Positions 34,991-43,912 of a stretch of DNA of 50,115 nucleotides are shown here, in pieces. How positions within the stretch are numbered: position 1 is the stretch's first letter; every line of letters starts with the position of its first letter. The stretch covers positions 1 through 50,115 of the forward strand of contig CAZWSE010000007.1 of assembly GCA_964636575.1 (NCBI GenBank). The letters are read 5' to 3'. The position numbers and the translations under genes are program-made. The stretch comes from CAZWSE01 sp964636575 (GTDB lineage: Bacteria; Pseudomonadota; Alphaproteobacteria; Rhodobacterales; Rhodobacteraceae). A model generated the notes under the pieces. It worked only from the letters and a program-made list of their open reading frames with translations. It had not been told where the DNA came from and searched no databases.

Positions 34991-36046
34991 CTATCTGGCG
35001 GTTTTGGCGTTTAAGACAGGCAGCTTGCGCAGATCGAGCGCGGGCTTTTCAATGTAATGCCAAGACAGGACTGATGGAATAACCGTCATTGGCAGAGACA
35101 GGGCAATGTTTATCATTGGTGACATCGGCCCGAACATCCAGATCGCCAGCCCCTGCATCGGGAAGGCGTAGATATAGATACCGTATGAATAGTCGCCCAA
35201 ACGGTTGTAAGCGCGCAGGATGCCCCCCGGTATATAGGCCAACCAGAAGGTGACATAGGCCATGGTGACCAGCAGCAGCAGCTCATAGAGTGCGCTTTGA
35301 CGCAACAGGGCTGTGACGGCAATCAGTGCGACCGCCAGTAGAGCACTCAGTGGGATCCGGTCCTGCCAGAGGTAGATCAGCATCCCGAATACAAATGGCA
35401 CTGACAGGGTATAGAGCTTGTCAGCTATATAGATTGTCTCAATCCCCATCGCGTCCTTGACGGCCCAGCCCAGAATATAAAGCCCCATGATCACACTAAT
35501 CGCTCGCCGCTGGCGCAGCAGGCCAACAATGCCAACAATAAACACGCCAACATAGCAGGCGACCTCATAGAACAGTGTCCAGATCGAGCCTTCGATGGTG
35601 GGGTAGGGGAGGGTCTCAAACACACCGGGCAGGGTGAACTGCGGTTTGATCAGGGCCAGATTGCGGGCCATGAAGGTCCAGACCTCAGACGACCCCAGAT
35701 AGCTTTGCAGGGGCAGGGTGGTTACCATAGGCCCTATTACAAAAGCCACCAGCAGCAGCGACACCAAGAGCCCCGGCATCAATCGCAACACACGGGCTGC
35801 AACAAATTGGGTTTTGGATCGCGACCGATCATAGCTCATTGCGATCAGAAAGCCGGATATGATGAAAAACACATAGACCGAAAGCGTGCCTAAAGTATGT
35901 CCTAGAGACTGATATAAAGGCTGAACAGCGTCTTCGCCCAAGGCAATTGGATAGGCGTGGCTGACCAGCACTGCCGTCGCCGCAAGGGCGCGGATCAGGT
36001 TCAGGTTGTTATCCCGACCTGCGGATTTGTCACTGAGAAGCACCAT
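34991..36046 (-). CDS. Acyltransferase-3 family membrane O-acyltransferase (OafA-like)
   Basis: 351 residues, about ten membrane helices. Family start NLNLIRALAATAVLVSHAYP with the catalytic-type histidine in VSHAYP; later SYDRSR and FFIISGFLIAMSY. Acylates (usually acetylates) membrane-exposed sugars. It lies in reverse orientation inside the rhamnose genes, separating rmlCB from rmlDA, so it probably decorates the same polymer, perhaps on rhamnose. Confidence 0.87.
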   Translation of the reverse strand: MVLLSDKSAGRDNNLNLIRALAATAVLVSHAYPIALGEDAVQPLYQSLGHTLGTLSVYVFFIISGFLIAMSYDRSRSKTQFVAARVLRLMPGLLVSLLLVAFVIGPMVTTLPLQSYLGSSEVWTFMARNLALIKPQFTLPGVFETLPYPTIEGSIWTLFYEVACYVGVFIVGIVGLLRQRRAISVIMGLYILGWAVKDAMGIETIYIADKLYTLSVPFVFGMLIYLWQDRIPLSALLAVALIAVTALLRQSALYELLLLVTMAYVTFWLAYIPGGILRAYNRLGDYSYGIYIYAFPMQGLAIWMFGPMSPMINIALSLPMTVIPSVLSWHYIEKPALDLRKLPVLNAKTAR

Positions 36047-36132
36047 AAGAAGACTGTTTCACTTGTACACTGTGAGCGGACGTATCAGCACGGTATTATA
36101 GGTCATGCGTGGCAAGAAAAAGGACAAAGCCT

Positions 36133-36987
36133 GTGAACATTAAGGTTTTGGTATTTGGCAAAAACGGACAGGTGGCGAAAGAGCTATCGCGATTGGAGGG
36201 GGATTTTATCTTTCTCGATCGCACTGAGGTTGATTTGACGGACCCTGCCGCCTGTGCAGCGGTCATCGAGCACTCAGACGCACAGGCCGTGATCAATGCG
36301 GCGGCCTATACAGCTGTCGATAAGGCAGAAGAGGACATAGCGACGGCGCATCTGGTCAATGGTGCGGCCCCTGCCGCGATGGCACAGGCCGCTGCGCATA
36401 AGGGTATCCCCTTTGTCCATATTTCAACCGACTATGTGTTTGAGGGCGGCGGAGAGACCCCCTGGCACCCCAGTGATCCCACAGGGCCGCTTGGTGTTTA
36501 TGGCGCCTCAAAGCGCGAAGGTGAGGAAGGTGTGATTGCCGTAGGCGGGGCTTATGGCATCCTGCGGACCTCTTGGGTCTTTTCTGCGCATGGGGCGAAC
36601 TTTGTGAAAACCATGCTGCGTCTGGCTGAAACGCGCGATCATCTAACCGTTGTCGGCGACCAAATCGGTGGGCCTACCCCTGCTGCAGGGATCGCGGCGG
36701 CCTGTGTGGCTATGGCTGAGCAGTTAAAAACAGACCCTAACAAGGCTGGAGTGTATCATTATTCCGGCGATCCTGATGTCTCATGGGCGGATTTTGCCCG
36801 TGAAATATTTGGCCAAAGCGATCTGGCTGTCACCGTTGAGGACATCCCGACATCCGCTTATCCGACGCCTGCGGTACGACCTCCAAATTCAAGACTTGAT
36901 TGCGCCACAACTGAGACCGTTTTCGGTGTTAAACGCCCCTCATGGAAGGCCGCATTGGCCGAGGTACTAAAGGACTTAAAGACATGA
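36133..36987 (+). CDS. rmlD: dTDP-4-dehydrorhamnose reductase
   Basis: 284 residues from GTG at 36133 (AAGGA eight bases upstream); a GTG 24 bases earlier is weaker. NADPH-binding GKNGQVA (9-15), INAAAYTAVDKAE, STDYVF (98-103) and YGASK (123-127). Final step of dTDP-rhamnose synthesis. The stop overlaps the rmlA start (ATGA). Confidence 0.93.
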   Translation: MNIKVLVFGKNGQVAKELSRLEGDFIFLDRTEVDLTDPAACAAVIEHSDAQAVINAAAYTAVDKAEEDIATAHLVNGAAPAAMAQAAAHKGIPFVHISTDYVFEGGGETPWHPSDPTGPLGVYGASKREGEEGVIAVGGAYGILRTSWVFSAHGANFVKTMLRLAETRDHLTVVGDQIGGPTPAAGIAAACVAMAEQLKTDPNKAGVYHYSGDPDVSWADFAREIFGQSDLAVTVEDIPTSAYPTPAVRPPNSRLDCATTETVFGVKRPSWKAALAEVLKDLKT

Positions 36988-37856
36988 CAGCGCGCAAAGG
37001 GATCATTCTGGCCGGTGGATCAGGCACCCGGCTTTACCCCATCACGATGGGGGTGTCCAAACAGCTTTTGCCGATCTACGACAAGCCGATGATCTATTAC
37101 CCGCTGTCAGTACTGATGCTTGCAGGCATCCGTGAGATTGCGATGATTACCACCCCTGATGATCAGCCTCAGTTTAAGCGATTGATTGGGGATGGCAGCC
37201 AATGGGGCCTGTCGATCACATGGATCATTCAACCCAGCCCTGACGGGCTTGCACAGGCCTATCTGCTGGCGAAGGACTTTCTGAATGGGGCGCCCTCGGC
37301 AATGGTTCTGGGGGATAACATCTTCTTTGGGCACGGCCTGCCGGAGATGCTAGCGCGCGCTGATGAAAAGCCAAGCGGAGGCACTGTATTCGGCTACCGC
37401 GTGGCGGATCCTGAACGCTATGGCGTGGTTGCTTTTGAAGGTGAAACGGTCAACCGGATCATCGAAAAGCCGAAAGTGCCGCCGTCAAACTATGCGGTCA
37501 CGGGGCTCTACTTTCTTGATGGGTCCGCGCCAGAGCGGGCAGCAGAAGTGAAGCCTTCGGAGCGTGGTGAGCTTGAAATTACGACATTGTTGGAAATGTA
37601 CCTGAACGATGGGGCTTTGTCGGTGGAGCGCATGGGGCGTGGTTATGCATGGCTGGACACAGGCACGCATGCGTCTTTGCTGGACGCAGGGAACTTCGTA
37701 CGCACCTTGCAAGACCGTCAGGGGCTTCAGACTGGTAGCCCTGACGAGATCGCCTTTGACGCAGGCTGGATCGATGAGGCAGGGCTTTCAGCGCAAGCGG
37801 ATCGGTTCGGTAAGAACGACTATGGCCGGTATCTGCGGCAGTTGCTGAAAGACTGA
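36984..37856 (+). CDS. rmlA: Glucose-1-phosphate thymidylyltransferase
   Basis: 290 residues, the family norm. GGSGTRL (11-17) with Lys26, LGDNIFFG (Asp111) and IEKPK. First step of dTDP-rhamnose synthesis. Coupled to rmlD; followed by a terminator. Confidence 0.94.
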   Translation: MTARKGIILAGGSGTRLYPITMGVSKQLLPIYDKPMIYYPLSVLMLAGIREIAMITTPDDQPQFKRLIGDGSQWGLSITWIIQPSPDGLAQAYLLAKDFLNGAPSAMVLGDNIFFGHGLPEMLARADEKPSGGTVFGYRVADPERYGVVAFEGETVNRIIEKPKVPPSNYAVTGLYFLDGSAPERAAEVKPSERGELEITTLLEMYLNDGALSVERMGRGYAWLDTGTHASLLDAGNFVRTLQDRQGLQTGSPDEIAFDAGWIDEAGLSAQADRFGKNDYGRYLRQLLKD

Positions 37857-37881
37857 AGGCAACTCAGGTGTAAAGGTTGAT

Positions 37882-37910
37882 AAGGGCGGCTGCGGCGGCC
37901 CTTTCTTTTT
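37882..37910 (+). terminator. Terminator after rmlA
   Basis: AAGGGC and GCCCTT (37882-37887 and 37898-37903) form the stem, extended by two inner GC pairs after a G-G mismatch, followed by TCTTTTT. Confidence 0.75.
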
Positions 37911-38004
37911 GCGCCAAGGCAGAACTGTTGCATGGAAAACAACGAATACCAGTGGCGTCGGCGGATTTAGGAAGATGGCAGGGGGCTCTCTCAAATTACA
38001 TTTG

Positions 38005-38052
38005 TTGGCGTTGCCAAGTGTGGAACAATGCTTCGGTGCGAAGCGCATTGTT
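38005..38052 (+). promoter_or_regulatory. Palindrome and hairpin in the leader of a VPLPA-CTERM gene
   Basis: TTGGC-GTT-GCCAA (38005-38017) is a short perfect palindrome resembling an operator. Just after it, AACAATGC/GCATTGTT and TTCG/CGAA (38024-38052) form a 12-bp hairpin with a two-base bulge and a 3-base loop. Both lie within 85 bases of the start codon at 38090. Confidence 0.5.
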
Positions 38053-38089
38053 GCGTTAATAACAATAATACTCTTTGAGGGAGATATTA

Positions 38090-38848
38090 ATGACGATCAA
38101 AATACACTTGGCGGCGGCTGCCGCCTCTTTCCTGCTGGCTACCTCTGGGCAAGCCTCCACCATCTCGGGCGTCTTTGATGTAACGCCTGCGGTATCATCG
38201 TCTGGAACCCAGCATTCTTTGTGGTTTCAGGACATTCTCGCACCGGGGTTGGTGACGACCTACACACTGACAAGCCCGGGCACGTTAACCGCGGACGCCA
38301 ATGGGGCAACTCTGACCGGCAGTGCGTTGAATACAAACGGATTGAACGCGGGCTTTGATATGTCCTTCACCTATGATCGGGATTTCTCTGATCTGCCGGT
38401 TCAGACACCTGGGTTTAAGGATGTTTTCGGAACACCAAGCGCCCCTAAAGCGGTCCCACATGGCAATGAAGACTACCTTGATCTTGAATCAGGGGTCATC
38501 ACGGGCAAAGGGTTCTTTGACGGGCTTGTGTTCACAGTGACACGTGCGCCGGTCGATGGATCATATGCCACTCAGGTGGGCGGGGGTATCTTGCCACAAA
38601 CTGGCGCCAATCAGCACAATGCTAACTACGGTCTGTCAGGCTGGTTCTTGATTGATACGGTCGACAGTGTGAACTGTGCCAACTGTACAGATCAGGCCTT
38701 TTTCCAAGGATTGGTTGGACGGCAGGGCGATGTAAACTTTAACCTGTCTCCAGCACTGGCAGCGGTTCCACTGCCAGCAGCAGGGTTCTTGTTGCTTGGA
38801 GCGTTGGCCTCTGCAATGGGCACCCGAACAGGTAAGCGTAAAGCTTAA
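38090..38848 (+). CDS. VPLPA-CTERM exosortase D substrate 1
   Basis: 252 residues; ATG at 38090 with GGGAG six bases upstream. Signal peptide 1-23 (ending GQAS). The mature part has no enzyme motif and looks beta-rich; a CANC pair lies at about 196-199. The C-terminus has VPLPA (226-230), a hydrophobic helix (GFLLLGALASA) and a basic end (RTGKRKA): the sorting tail for XrtD at 3859. After cleavage it would be released or joined to a surface glycan. Function of the mature protein unknown. Confidence 0.88.
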   Translation: MTIKIHLAAAAASFLLATSGQASTISGVFDVTPAVSSSGTQHSLWFQDILAPGLVTTYTLTSPGTLTADANGATLTGSALNTNGLNAGFDMSFTYDRDFSDLPVQTPGFKDVFGTPSAPKAVPHGNEDYLDLESGVITGKGFFDGLVFTVTRAPVDGSYATQVGGGILPQTGANQHNANYGLSGWFLIDTVDSVNCANCTDQAFFQGLVGRQGDVNFNLSPALAAVPLPAAGFLLLGALASAMGTRTGKRKA

Positions 38849-38870
38849 GGCCGGAGCGGCAAAAATTACA

Positions 38871-38900
38871 AAAGGCCCGCGGACAGTCCAGCGGGCCTTT
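38871..38900 (+). terminator. Terminator after VPLPA-CTERM gene 1
   Basis: AAAGGCCCGC and GCGGGCCTTT pair perfectly over 10 bp with a 10-base loop; symmetric A/T ends allow function in both directions. Confidence 0.85.
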
Positions 38901-38921
38901 CTAGTGAAATTACCTTAAGAC

Positions 38922-38952
38922 AAAAAAAGAGCCGATCCGAAGATCAGCTCTT
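38922..38952 (-). terminator. Terminator after VPLPA-CTERM gene 2
   Basis: Arms 38927-38937 and 38942-38952 form an 11-bp stem with one mismatch and a 4-base loop; on the minus strand it is followed by a run of seven or eight T. Confidence 0.85.
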
Positions 38953-38979
38953 TCTCGAAACTTGTCAAAGCGGCCTAGA

Positions 38980-39546
38980 TTAGGCGGCTTTTTTCTTGCG
39001 ACGGGCAAAACCCAGACCGCCCAAGGCTGTGCCCAAGAGCAACATGCCAGCTGGCAGTGGAACCGCAGCAATAGCAGCAACGCGCATTGAGATCTGTTCG
39101 CCGCCGGCAAGACCGGACCACGTCAGTGTCAAAGGCTGTGTTGTGTTGATCGCGTTGAAGGTCGCTGTCAGGTTTTGGTTAGAAACCAAAGACCCACCGG
39201 CTTGCACCAAGTTGATCGTGTTGCCACCGAACGACAATGTCGCTGCAGGGTTCAGGTTTGCATATGCATTGCCTGTGAAGGACAGCACCAGCTGTACATT
39301 CGACTGAGCAATGGCCGTTGCGAAGAACGGGTTCACATATGTATCAACAGTCAGGCTACCGGAGCTTGCGTTGTCGGCAACGATGCCTTCGAACGCGAAC
39401 TGGTCGGTCGACCCAATGTTATAAGAACCACAGTTTGCAGCTTGGCCATCAGCGATGACACCGCAGTCTGTGGTAATAGTTGCAGCAGATGCTGCACTGG
39501 CACCAAGCGCAAAAGCGCCGGCCAGCAGAACTTGTTTGATTTCCAT
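38980..39546 (-). CDS. VPLPA-CTERM exosortase D substrate 2
   Basis: 188 residues; ATG at 39546 with AGGTGG four bases upstream. Signal peptide 1-21 (ASAASAA). The mature part is rich in Thr, Asn and Ser with beta-strand pattern and two cysteines (28 and 39). Sorting tail: VPLPA (162-166), helix GMLLLGTALGGLGF and ARRKKKAA. Substrate of XrtD. It is convergent with substrate 1; their mature parts do not look alike. Confidence 0.88.
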   Translation of the reverse strand: MEIKQVLLAGAFALGASAASAATITTDCGVIADGQAANCGSYNIGSTDQFAFEGIVADNASSGSLTVDTYVNPFFATAIAQSNVQLVLSFTGNAYANLNPAATLSFGGNTINLVQAGGSLVSNQNLTATFNAINTTQPLTLTWSGLAGGEQISMRVAAIAAVPLPAGMLLLGTALGGLGFARRKKKAA

Positions 39547-39876
39547 CGTTCCACCTTTGTAGATAGTTACTGCGCACAATTCATCACACGCTTTCGCTCA
39601 CGGTCTCTTGATACCTTGGCCCAGAAGGGCGGGGCAAGTAGATTCACGGTTCATGGCGGAAATAAGGCAAAGGTCTTTAAGGGTTGTGCGGGATTTGTGG
39701 ATAATCAGCAAAAAGAGCAGGTATTGTTGCTAAAAAGGCCCTTTTTAATAGGATTACTGGCCAATAATTCAGCAAAAAAGGCCCTTCATTAAGACCTTGT
39801 TTGCGCAAACTGACGCCGATTCGTGTCAGATTTTTGCCAATTTTCCCCCTTAGCGGGGATCAAAATCTTGCCGGAA
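39547..39876. other. 330-base spacer with AAAAAGGCCCTT repeats
   Basis: No gene seen. It holds the promoter of VPLPA-CTERM gene 2 and the 3' end of the glycosyltransferase. AAAAAGGCCCTT occurs twice (39732-39743 and 39775-39786) about 43 bases apart in an AT-rich stretch; on the minus strand these give G-C blocks followed by T-runs, possibly a terminator of the glycosyltransferase operon. Confidence 0.4.
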
Positions 39877-41130
39877 CTATCTGTCTTCGGCGGCTTTTTG
39901 ATAGGCTGCAATCAGGGTATTTACCTGATCATCCCAGCCCAGATCCGACACCACCCGTTGCCGTCCGTAGGCTCCCATTTCGGCCCGCTTCTTTGGATCA
40001 TCGAGCAGTTGCAGCATTTTTGCGGCCAGGTCTGCGGTGTCGTTTTCAGCAGCATAGAGCGATGCCTCTTGCGCGCTGAACCGGCCTTCGGTGACATCGA
40101 ACTGCACCACTGGTTTGGAGAACGCCATGTATTCCATAATCTTGTTCATGGTGGATTTGTCATTCATTGCGTTCACCCGGTCGGGGTTCACGCAGATGTC
40201 TGCGCTCGACAGAACAGAGAATAGATCATCGTCTGGTGCACGCCCTGTGAAGGTCACGTGATCTTGCAATTTCAGGTCTTGGGCCATCTGTTTGAGATCA
40301 TCCAAAGCCGGCCCGCCGCCGACCAGAACAAACTGTACATCGTGCCCCTGTTCGTGGACCATCAGCGCCGCACTTTCGAGCAAAAGGTCGATACCTTCCT
40401 GTTCACCCATCACGCCGACATAGCCGACCATATGCTTGCGCCCGTTGTGCCATTTGTCTGTTGGCTCTTGTACGTGCAATCGGTTCAGGTCAGGCCCCGA
40501 ACGGACGATAAACACATCCTCAGACGCCATTCCGCCACGTGTCATTGCGATTTCGCGGTAGCTTTGGTTGGTGGCAATCGAGACATCTGCCGCCTTAAAC
40601 GTCAGCCGTTCAAACAGCACCATCAGTTTCCAGAAGAAGCCGCGTTTGTTGAACTTGGCCTCGTAGAGTTCGGGGTTGATGTCGTGGTGGTCAAAGATGA
40701 ACCGCTTGCCGAACAGCTTGAATGGCAAAGCCACCAGAAAGATCAGATCGGGCGGGTTGCAGCCTTGGATCGTGTCAAACCCGTGCTTGCGCAGGATCTT
40801 CAACGCCAGCCGCATTTCATGGAACAGGGCGGCGCCGTATTCCAGCAGATACCCCGATGCGCCTTTGGCGTCTAAAGGCAGGGTGTGGCGGTAGATATGT
40901 ATGCCTTCTACGACTTCATACCGTTCCTCAAAGCCTTTACCTGTGGGGCAAATCACAGCCACTTCGGCGCCTGCTGCGGTCAGCGTCCGACATTCCATCA
41001 TCACACGACGGTCGAATGGCAGCGGCAGGTTTTCCACGATCATCAGAACCTTGCGGCCCGCCAAAGGCTGGCTGGCGCGCACCGCGTCCATATTGGGCGT
41101 GTCGACGATTTGGGTCATATCTTTGGGCAT
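39877..41130 (-). CDS. Glycosyltransferase, GT4-like
   Basis: 417 residues, GT-B fold: RKVLMIVENLPLPFDRRVMMECRTL in the acceptor domain, FDHHDINPELYEAKF, then VGYVGVMGEQEGIDLLLESAAL and FVLVGGGPALDDL in the donor domain. One of three glycosyltransferases in this minus-strand run. AAAGG lies upstream of the ATG at 41130. Only 19 bases separate it from algD, so both should be co-transcribed. Confidence 0.88.
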   Translation of the reverse strand: MPKDMTQIVDTPNMDAVRASQPLAGRKVLMIVENLPLPFDRRVMMECRTLTAAGAEVAVICPTGKGFEERYEVVEGIHIYRHTLPLDAKGASGYLLEYGAALFHEMRLALKILRKHGFDTIQGCNPPDLIFLVALPFKLFGKRFIFDHHDINPELYEAKFNKRGFFWKLMVLFERLTFKAADVSIATNQSYREIAMTRGGMASEDVFIVRSGPDLNRLHVQEPTDKWHNGRKHMVGYVGVMGEQEGIDLLLESAALMVHEQGHDVQFVLVGGGPALDDLKQMAQDLKLQDHVTFTGRAPDDDLFSVLSSADICVNPDRVNAMNDKSTMNKIMEYMAFSKPVVQFDVTEGRFSAQEASLYAAENDTADLAAKMLQLLDDPKKRAEMGAYGRQRVVSDLGWDDQVNTLIAAYQKAAEDR

Positions 41131-41149
41131 ATCAAAGGGCCTTTAGGGC

Positions 41150-42418
41150 TTAGGGCAGGGTGCCCAGATCACGGACGATGCTGGCGTCGGCCAGCTTCAG
41201 ATCTTTGAGCGTTGCATTGGTTGCAATCACGCGGTCATAGCTGCCTTTATCGGCCGCTTCTTTTGAAATCAGCAGCTTTTCGAGACTTGGCAACTGGCTG
41301 TAGGCGTAGCCCAGATTGGCCCCCACAAGCATATCCGCGTTGATGGAAGGATCATAGATTTCAAGCACATACCCAGCACCGAGCAGCTTACGCGCCAGAT
41401 CGACATTGGGGCTTTCGCGCAGATCATCAGTGCCGGCCTTGAACGCGAGCCCGGCCATCAAAATTTTGGCCCCCGGCTTCAGCCCGTCGCTGGCATATTC
41501 AAAGAGTGCATGTTTGTGCGCCTCGTTAGACCGGATCAGGCTGTCGACCAGATGCAGGTTTGATCCTGTGTCGGCACCGATATATTGCAGCGCACGCACG
41601 TCTTTGGGCAGGCATGACCCACCAAAGGCGCCACCCGGACGGGTGTAATAGGGCGAGATGTTCAGCTTGGTGTCAGACACAAAGATCTTGTGCACTTGGG
41701 TCGCTGAAATGCCCGATGACAAACAAACGCGGCCGATTTCATTGGCAAAGGCCACTTTGACGGCGTGCCATGTGTTGTCGACAAATTTGGTCACCTCTGC
41801 CTCGCGGTAGCCCACATAGAAGGTTGGTGCGGTGATGTTCTCATTCAGGGTTTCCATTGCAGCATTTGGCTTGCTGTCATGGGTGCCGATAACGATCTTA
41901 GGCGGCTCGAAATAGTCCTGAACGGCCGATCCTTCGCGCAGGAATTCGGGGTTATAGACCAGTTCAATCTTGTCCTTCATTTTGTCGCCCAAGGTGGCTT
42001 CAAAAATAGGTTGGATCAGCTCTTCAATAGTGCCAGGGCGAATGGTTGAACGATACGCCACGCTCAGCTTGCCACCGTCTTGATCGGCCATTGCAGCTGC
42101 AATCTGACGCGACACATCAGCGATATACCCCATGTTATGTGAGCCATCCGCGGCTGAGGGCGTACCCACACAGACAATCGCGAGATCCGCACCAATCAGG
42201 TGATCACCGATGGTGGTGTCGGCTTGAATCAAACCCTTCTTCAGACCGTCGGTCAGCATATCGGCCACTTTAGGCTCTACAATGGGGGTTTTGCCTGCAT
42301 TGATCGCATCGACTTTGCCTTGGCTGACATCAATGCCAACAACAGTATGGCCTTCGCTGGAGATACAGCAGCTTGCAGTAAAGCCCACATAGCCAAGCCC
42401 GAAAATTACAACCTTCAT
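41150..42418 (-). CDS. algD: GDP-mannose 6-dehydrogenase (AlgD-like)
   Basis: 422 residues from the Met giving MKVVIFGLGYVGF, as in the family; in-frame starts up to 18 bases earlier exist. NAD-binding GLGYVG (7-12), YNPEFLREGSA, and the catalytic Cys269 in FGGSCLPKDVRAL. The stretch DTKLNISPYYTRPGGAFGG closely matches alginate AlgD and differs from UDP-glucose dehydrogenases, such as the second paralogue at 44020. Makes GDP-mannuronate from the GDP-mannose supplied by the adjacent manC. No alginate polymerase is present. Confidence 0.85.
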   Translation of the reverse strand: MKVVIFGLGYVGFTASCCISSEGHTVVGIDVSQGKVDAINAGKTPIVEPKVADMLTDGLKKGLIQADTTIGDHLIGADLAIVCVGTPSAADGSHNMGYIADVSRQIAAAMADQDGGKLSVAYRSTIRPGTIEELIQPIFEATLGDKMKDKIELVYNPEFLREGSAVQDYFEPPKIVIGTHDSKPNAAMETLNENITAPTFYVGYREAEVTKFVDNTWHAVKVAFANEIGRVCLSSGISATQVHKIFVSDTKLNISPYYTRPGGAFGGSCLPKDVRALQYIGADTGSNLHLVDSLIRSNEAHKHALFEYASDGLKPGAKILMAGLAFKAGTDDLRESPNVDLARKLLGAGYVLEIYDPSINADMLVGANLGYAYSQLPSLEKLLISKEAADKGSYDRVIATNATLKDLKLADASIVRDLGTLP

Positions 42419-42499
42419 AGTCTCACCCATTCTCAATAGTCACCACATAGGATGTGGTCTTTTGCACATTTCTGCGTTGCAGCAAAGCTTTTGGTCCGA

Positions 42500-43912
42500 T
42501 CATGACCGATTGTAGACGTCTTCGTATCTCACAATGTCATCTTCCCCCAGATATGAGCCGGTTTGTACCTCGATCAGAAACATTGGGACCTGTCCGGGGT
42601 TGGCCATGCGGTGCACAGCACCAAGGGGGATATAAACGGATTGATTTTCCGTTAGCAGTTGTACGGTTTCATCCACTGTGACTTCGGCGGTGCCGGCCAC
42701 AACGATCCAATGCTCAGACCGGTGCATGTGGCTTTGCAAGGAAAGAACCCCGCCCGGCTTAACGCAGATGCGTTTGACCTGAAAGCGATTGCCAAGACAG
42801 AGCGTTTCATACCAGCCCCAGGGCCGGTGGAAACGAGACGCATCTTGGGCCTGATCCACTTTGTTTTTCTTGAGGATCGAAACGACGTCTTTGACCCGCT
42901 GCGCATCTTTCATATCCGCAACAAGCACAGCGTCACGCATGGCGACGGCCACGATGTTATCAAGACCAAGGCCAACCAGATGCAGGTTGTCTTCTTCGGA
43001 TTTGAGGAAGGTGTTTTTGCAATCAAGTGCTGTGGCAGCACCATGTGTAGCGACACCATCACTGTCACGGTCAGCAGCCATCCAAAGCGCGTCCCAGCCG
43101 CCCAGATCGGACCAACCGCTGGTCAGGGGCACTGCTACGATGTTGTTGGCTTTTTCCATGACCGCGTAGTCGATGGATTCAGACCGGGCGCTTTCAAAGC
43201 TTTTGTCTTCCAACCGGAAGAAGCCCAGATCGTCTTCGCCATTGTCCACTGCCATCTGGCAAGGCGCCATCATGTCAGAGGCATGCGCTTCAAAGGCGGC
43301 GATAATGTCTTTCACGCGGAACATGAACAGTCCTGCGTTCCACAGGTGCTTACCTGTTTTGATCAGTTTTTCAGCTGTGGCTAGATCAGGTTTTTCCTGA
43401 AAGCTTTCTAGCGCATAGGCCGAAACACCGCTTGTCTTCTCTTTGAGTTCCAAATAGCCATAACCGGTTTCTGGCCGGTTCGGGGTCACGCCAAAGGTGA
43501 CCATTTTGCCGGATTTGGCGGCCTCTGCACCTACTTGAATAGCGGCATGGAAGTCTTCGATCTCGCTCATCACGTGGTCCGATGGCGCGATCAGCAAAAT
43601 CGTATCAGGTGTGTCGCGGTGCATCAAAGCAGCCGCTAGAATGGCTGCGGCTGTGTTGCGCGGTGCTGGTTCCACCACAACGCGGGCGTCGGTCAGTCCG
43701 ATTTCAGCGGCCTGATCAGTGGCGATAAACCGGAAGTCATCAGCCGTCATAACCATTGGCGCTGCAAATTCCGGGGCGGCAAAACGCTTCAGCGTGGCCT
43801 GAAACAGCGTTTCATCGCCCAGAAGCTTGATAAATTGTTTTGGGTACGCTTTGCGAGAGCTGGGCCAAAGACGGGTGCCTGAGCCGCCGCACAAAATAAC
43901 AGGTTGTATCAT
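42500..43912 (-). CDS. manC: Mannose-1-phosphate guanylyltransferase/mannose-6-phosphate isomerase
   Basis: 470 residues. N-terminal nucleotidyltransferase with CGGSGTRLWP and YPKQF, C-terminal cupin isomerase with FHRPWGWYE, LSLQSHMHRSEHWIVV and AEVTVDE. Bifunctional ManC/AlgA type, giving GDP-mannose. GTG (43915) and ATG (43912) are both possible starts. Upstream of algD in the same direction: a two-gene supply line for GDP-mannuronate. Confidence 0.92.
   Translation of the reverse strand: MIQPVILCGGSGTRLWPSSRKAYPKQFIKLLGDETLFQATLKRFAAPEFAAPMVMTADDFRFIATDQAAEIGLTDARVVVEPAPRNTAAAILAAALMHRDTPDTILLIAPSDHVMSEIEDFHAAIQVGAEAAKSGKMVTFGVTPNRPETGYGYLELKEKTSGVSAYALESFQEKPDLATAEKLIKTGKHLWNAGLFMFRVKDIIAAFEAHASDMMAPCQMAVDNGEDDLGFFRLEDKSFESARSESIDYAVMEKANNIVAVPLTSGWSDLGGWDALWMAADRDSDGVATHGAATALDCKNTFLKSEEDNLHLVGLGLDNIVAVAMRDAVLVADMKDAQRVKDVVSILKKNKVDQAQDASRFHRPWGWYETLCLGNRFQVKRICVKPGGVLSLQSHMHRSEHWIVVAGTAEVTVDETVQLLTENQSVYIPLGAVHRMANPGQVPMFLIEVQTGSYLGEDDIVRYEDVYNRS

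Noticed and set aside
38090..39546. Standard PEP-CTERM proteins
   Set aside because: The motif before the helix is VPLPA and not PEP, and the exosortase in the window is the XrtD type, so the VPLPA-CTERM class fits better.
39732..39786. CRISPR or insertion-sequence remnant from the paired AAAAAGGCCCTT repeats
   Set aside because: Only two short copies, no spacer-repeat regularity, no Cas gene, no transposase and no flanking target duplication.
41150..43912. Alginate biosynthesis operon
   Set aside because: AlgD- and ManC-like enzymes are present but Alg8, Alg44, AlgE porin and the other alginate genes are absent; these enzymes more likely feed the Wzx/Wzy polymer.
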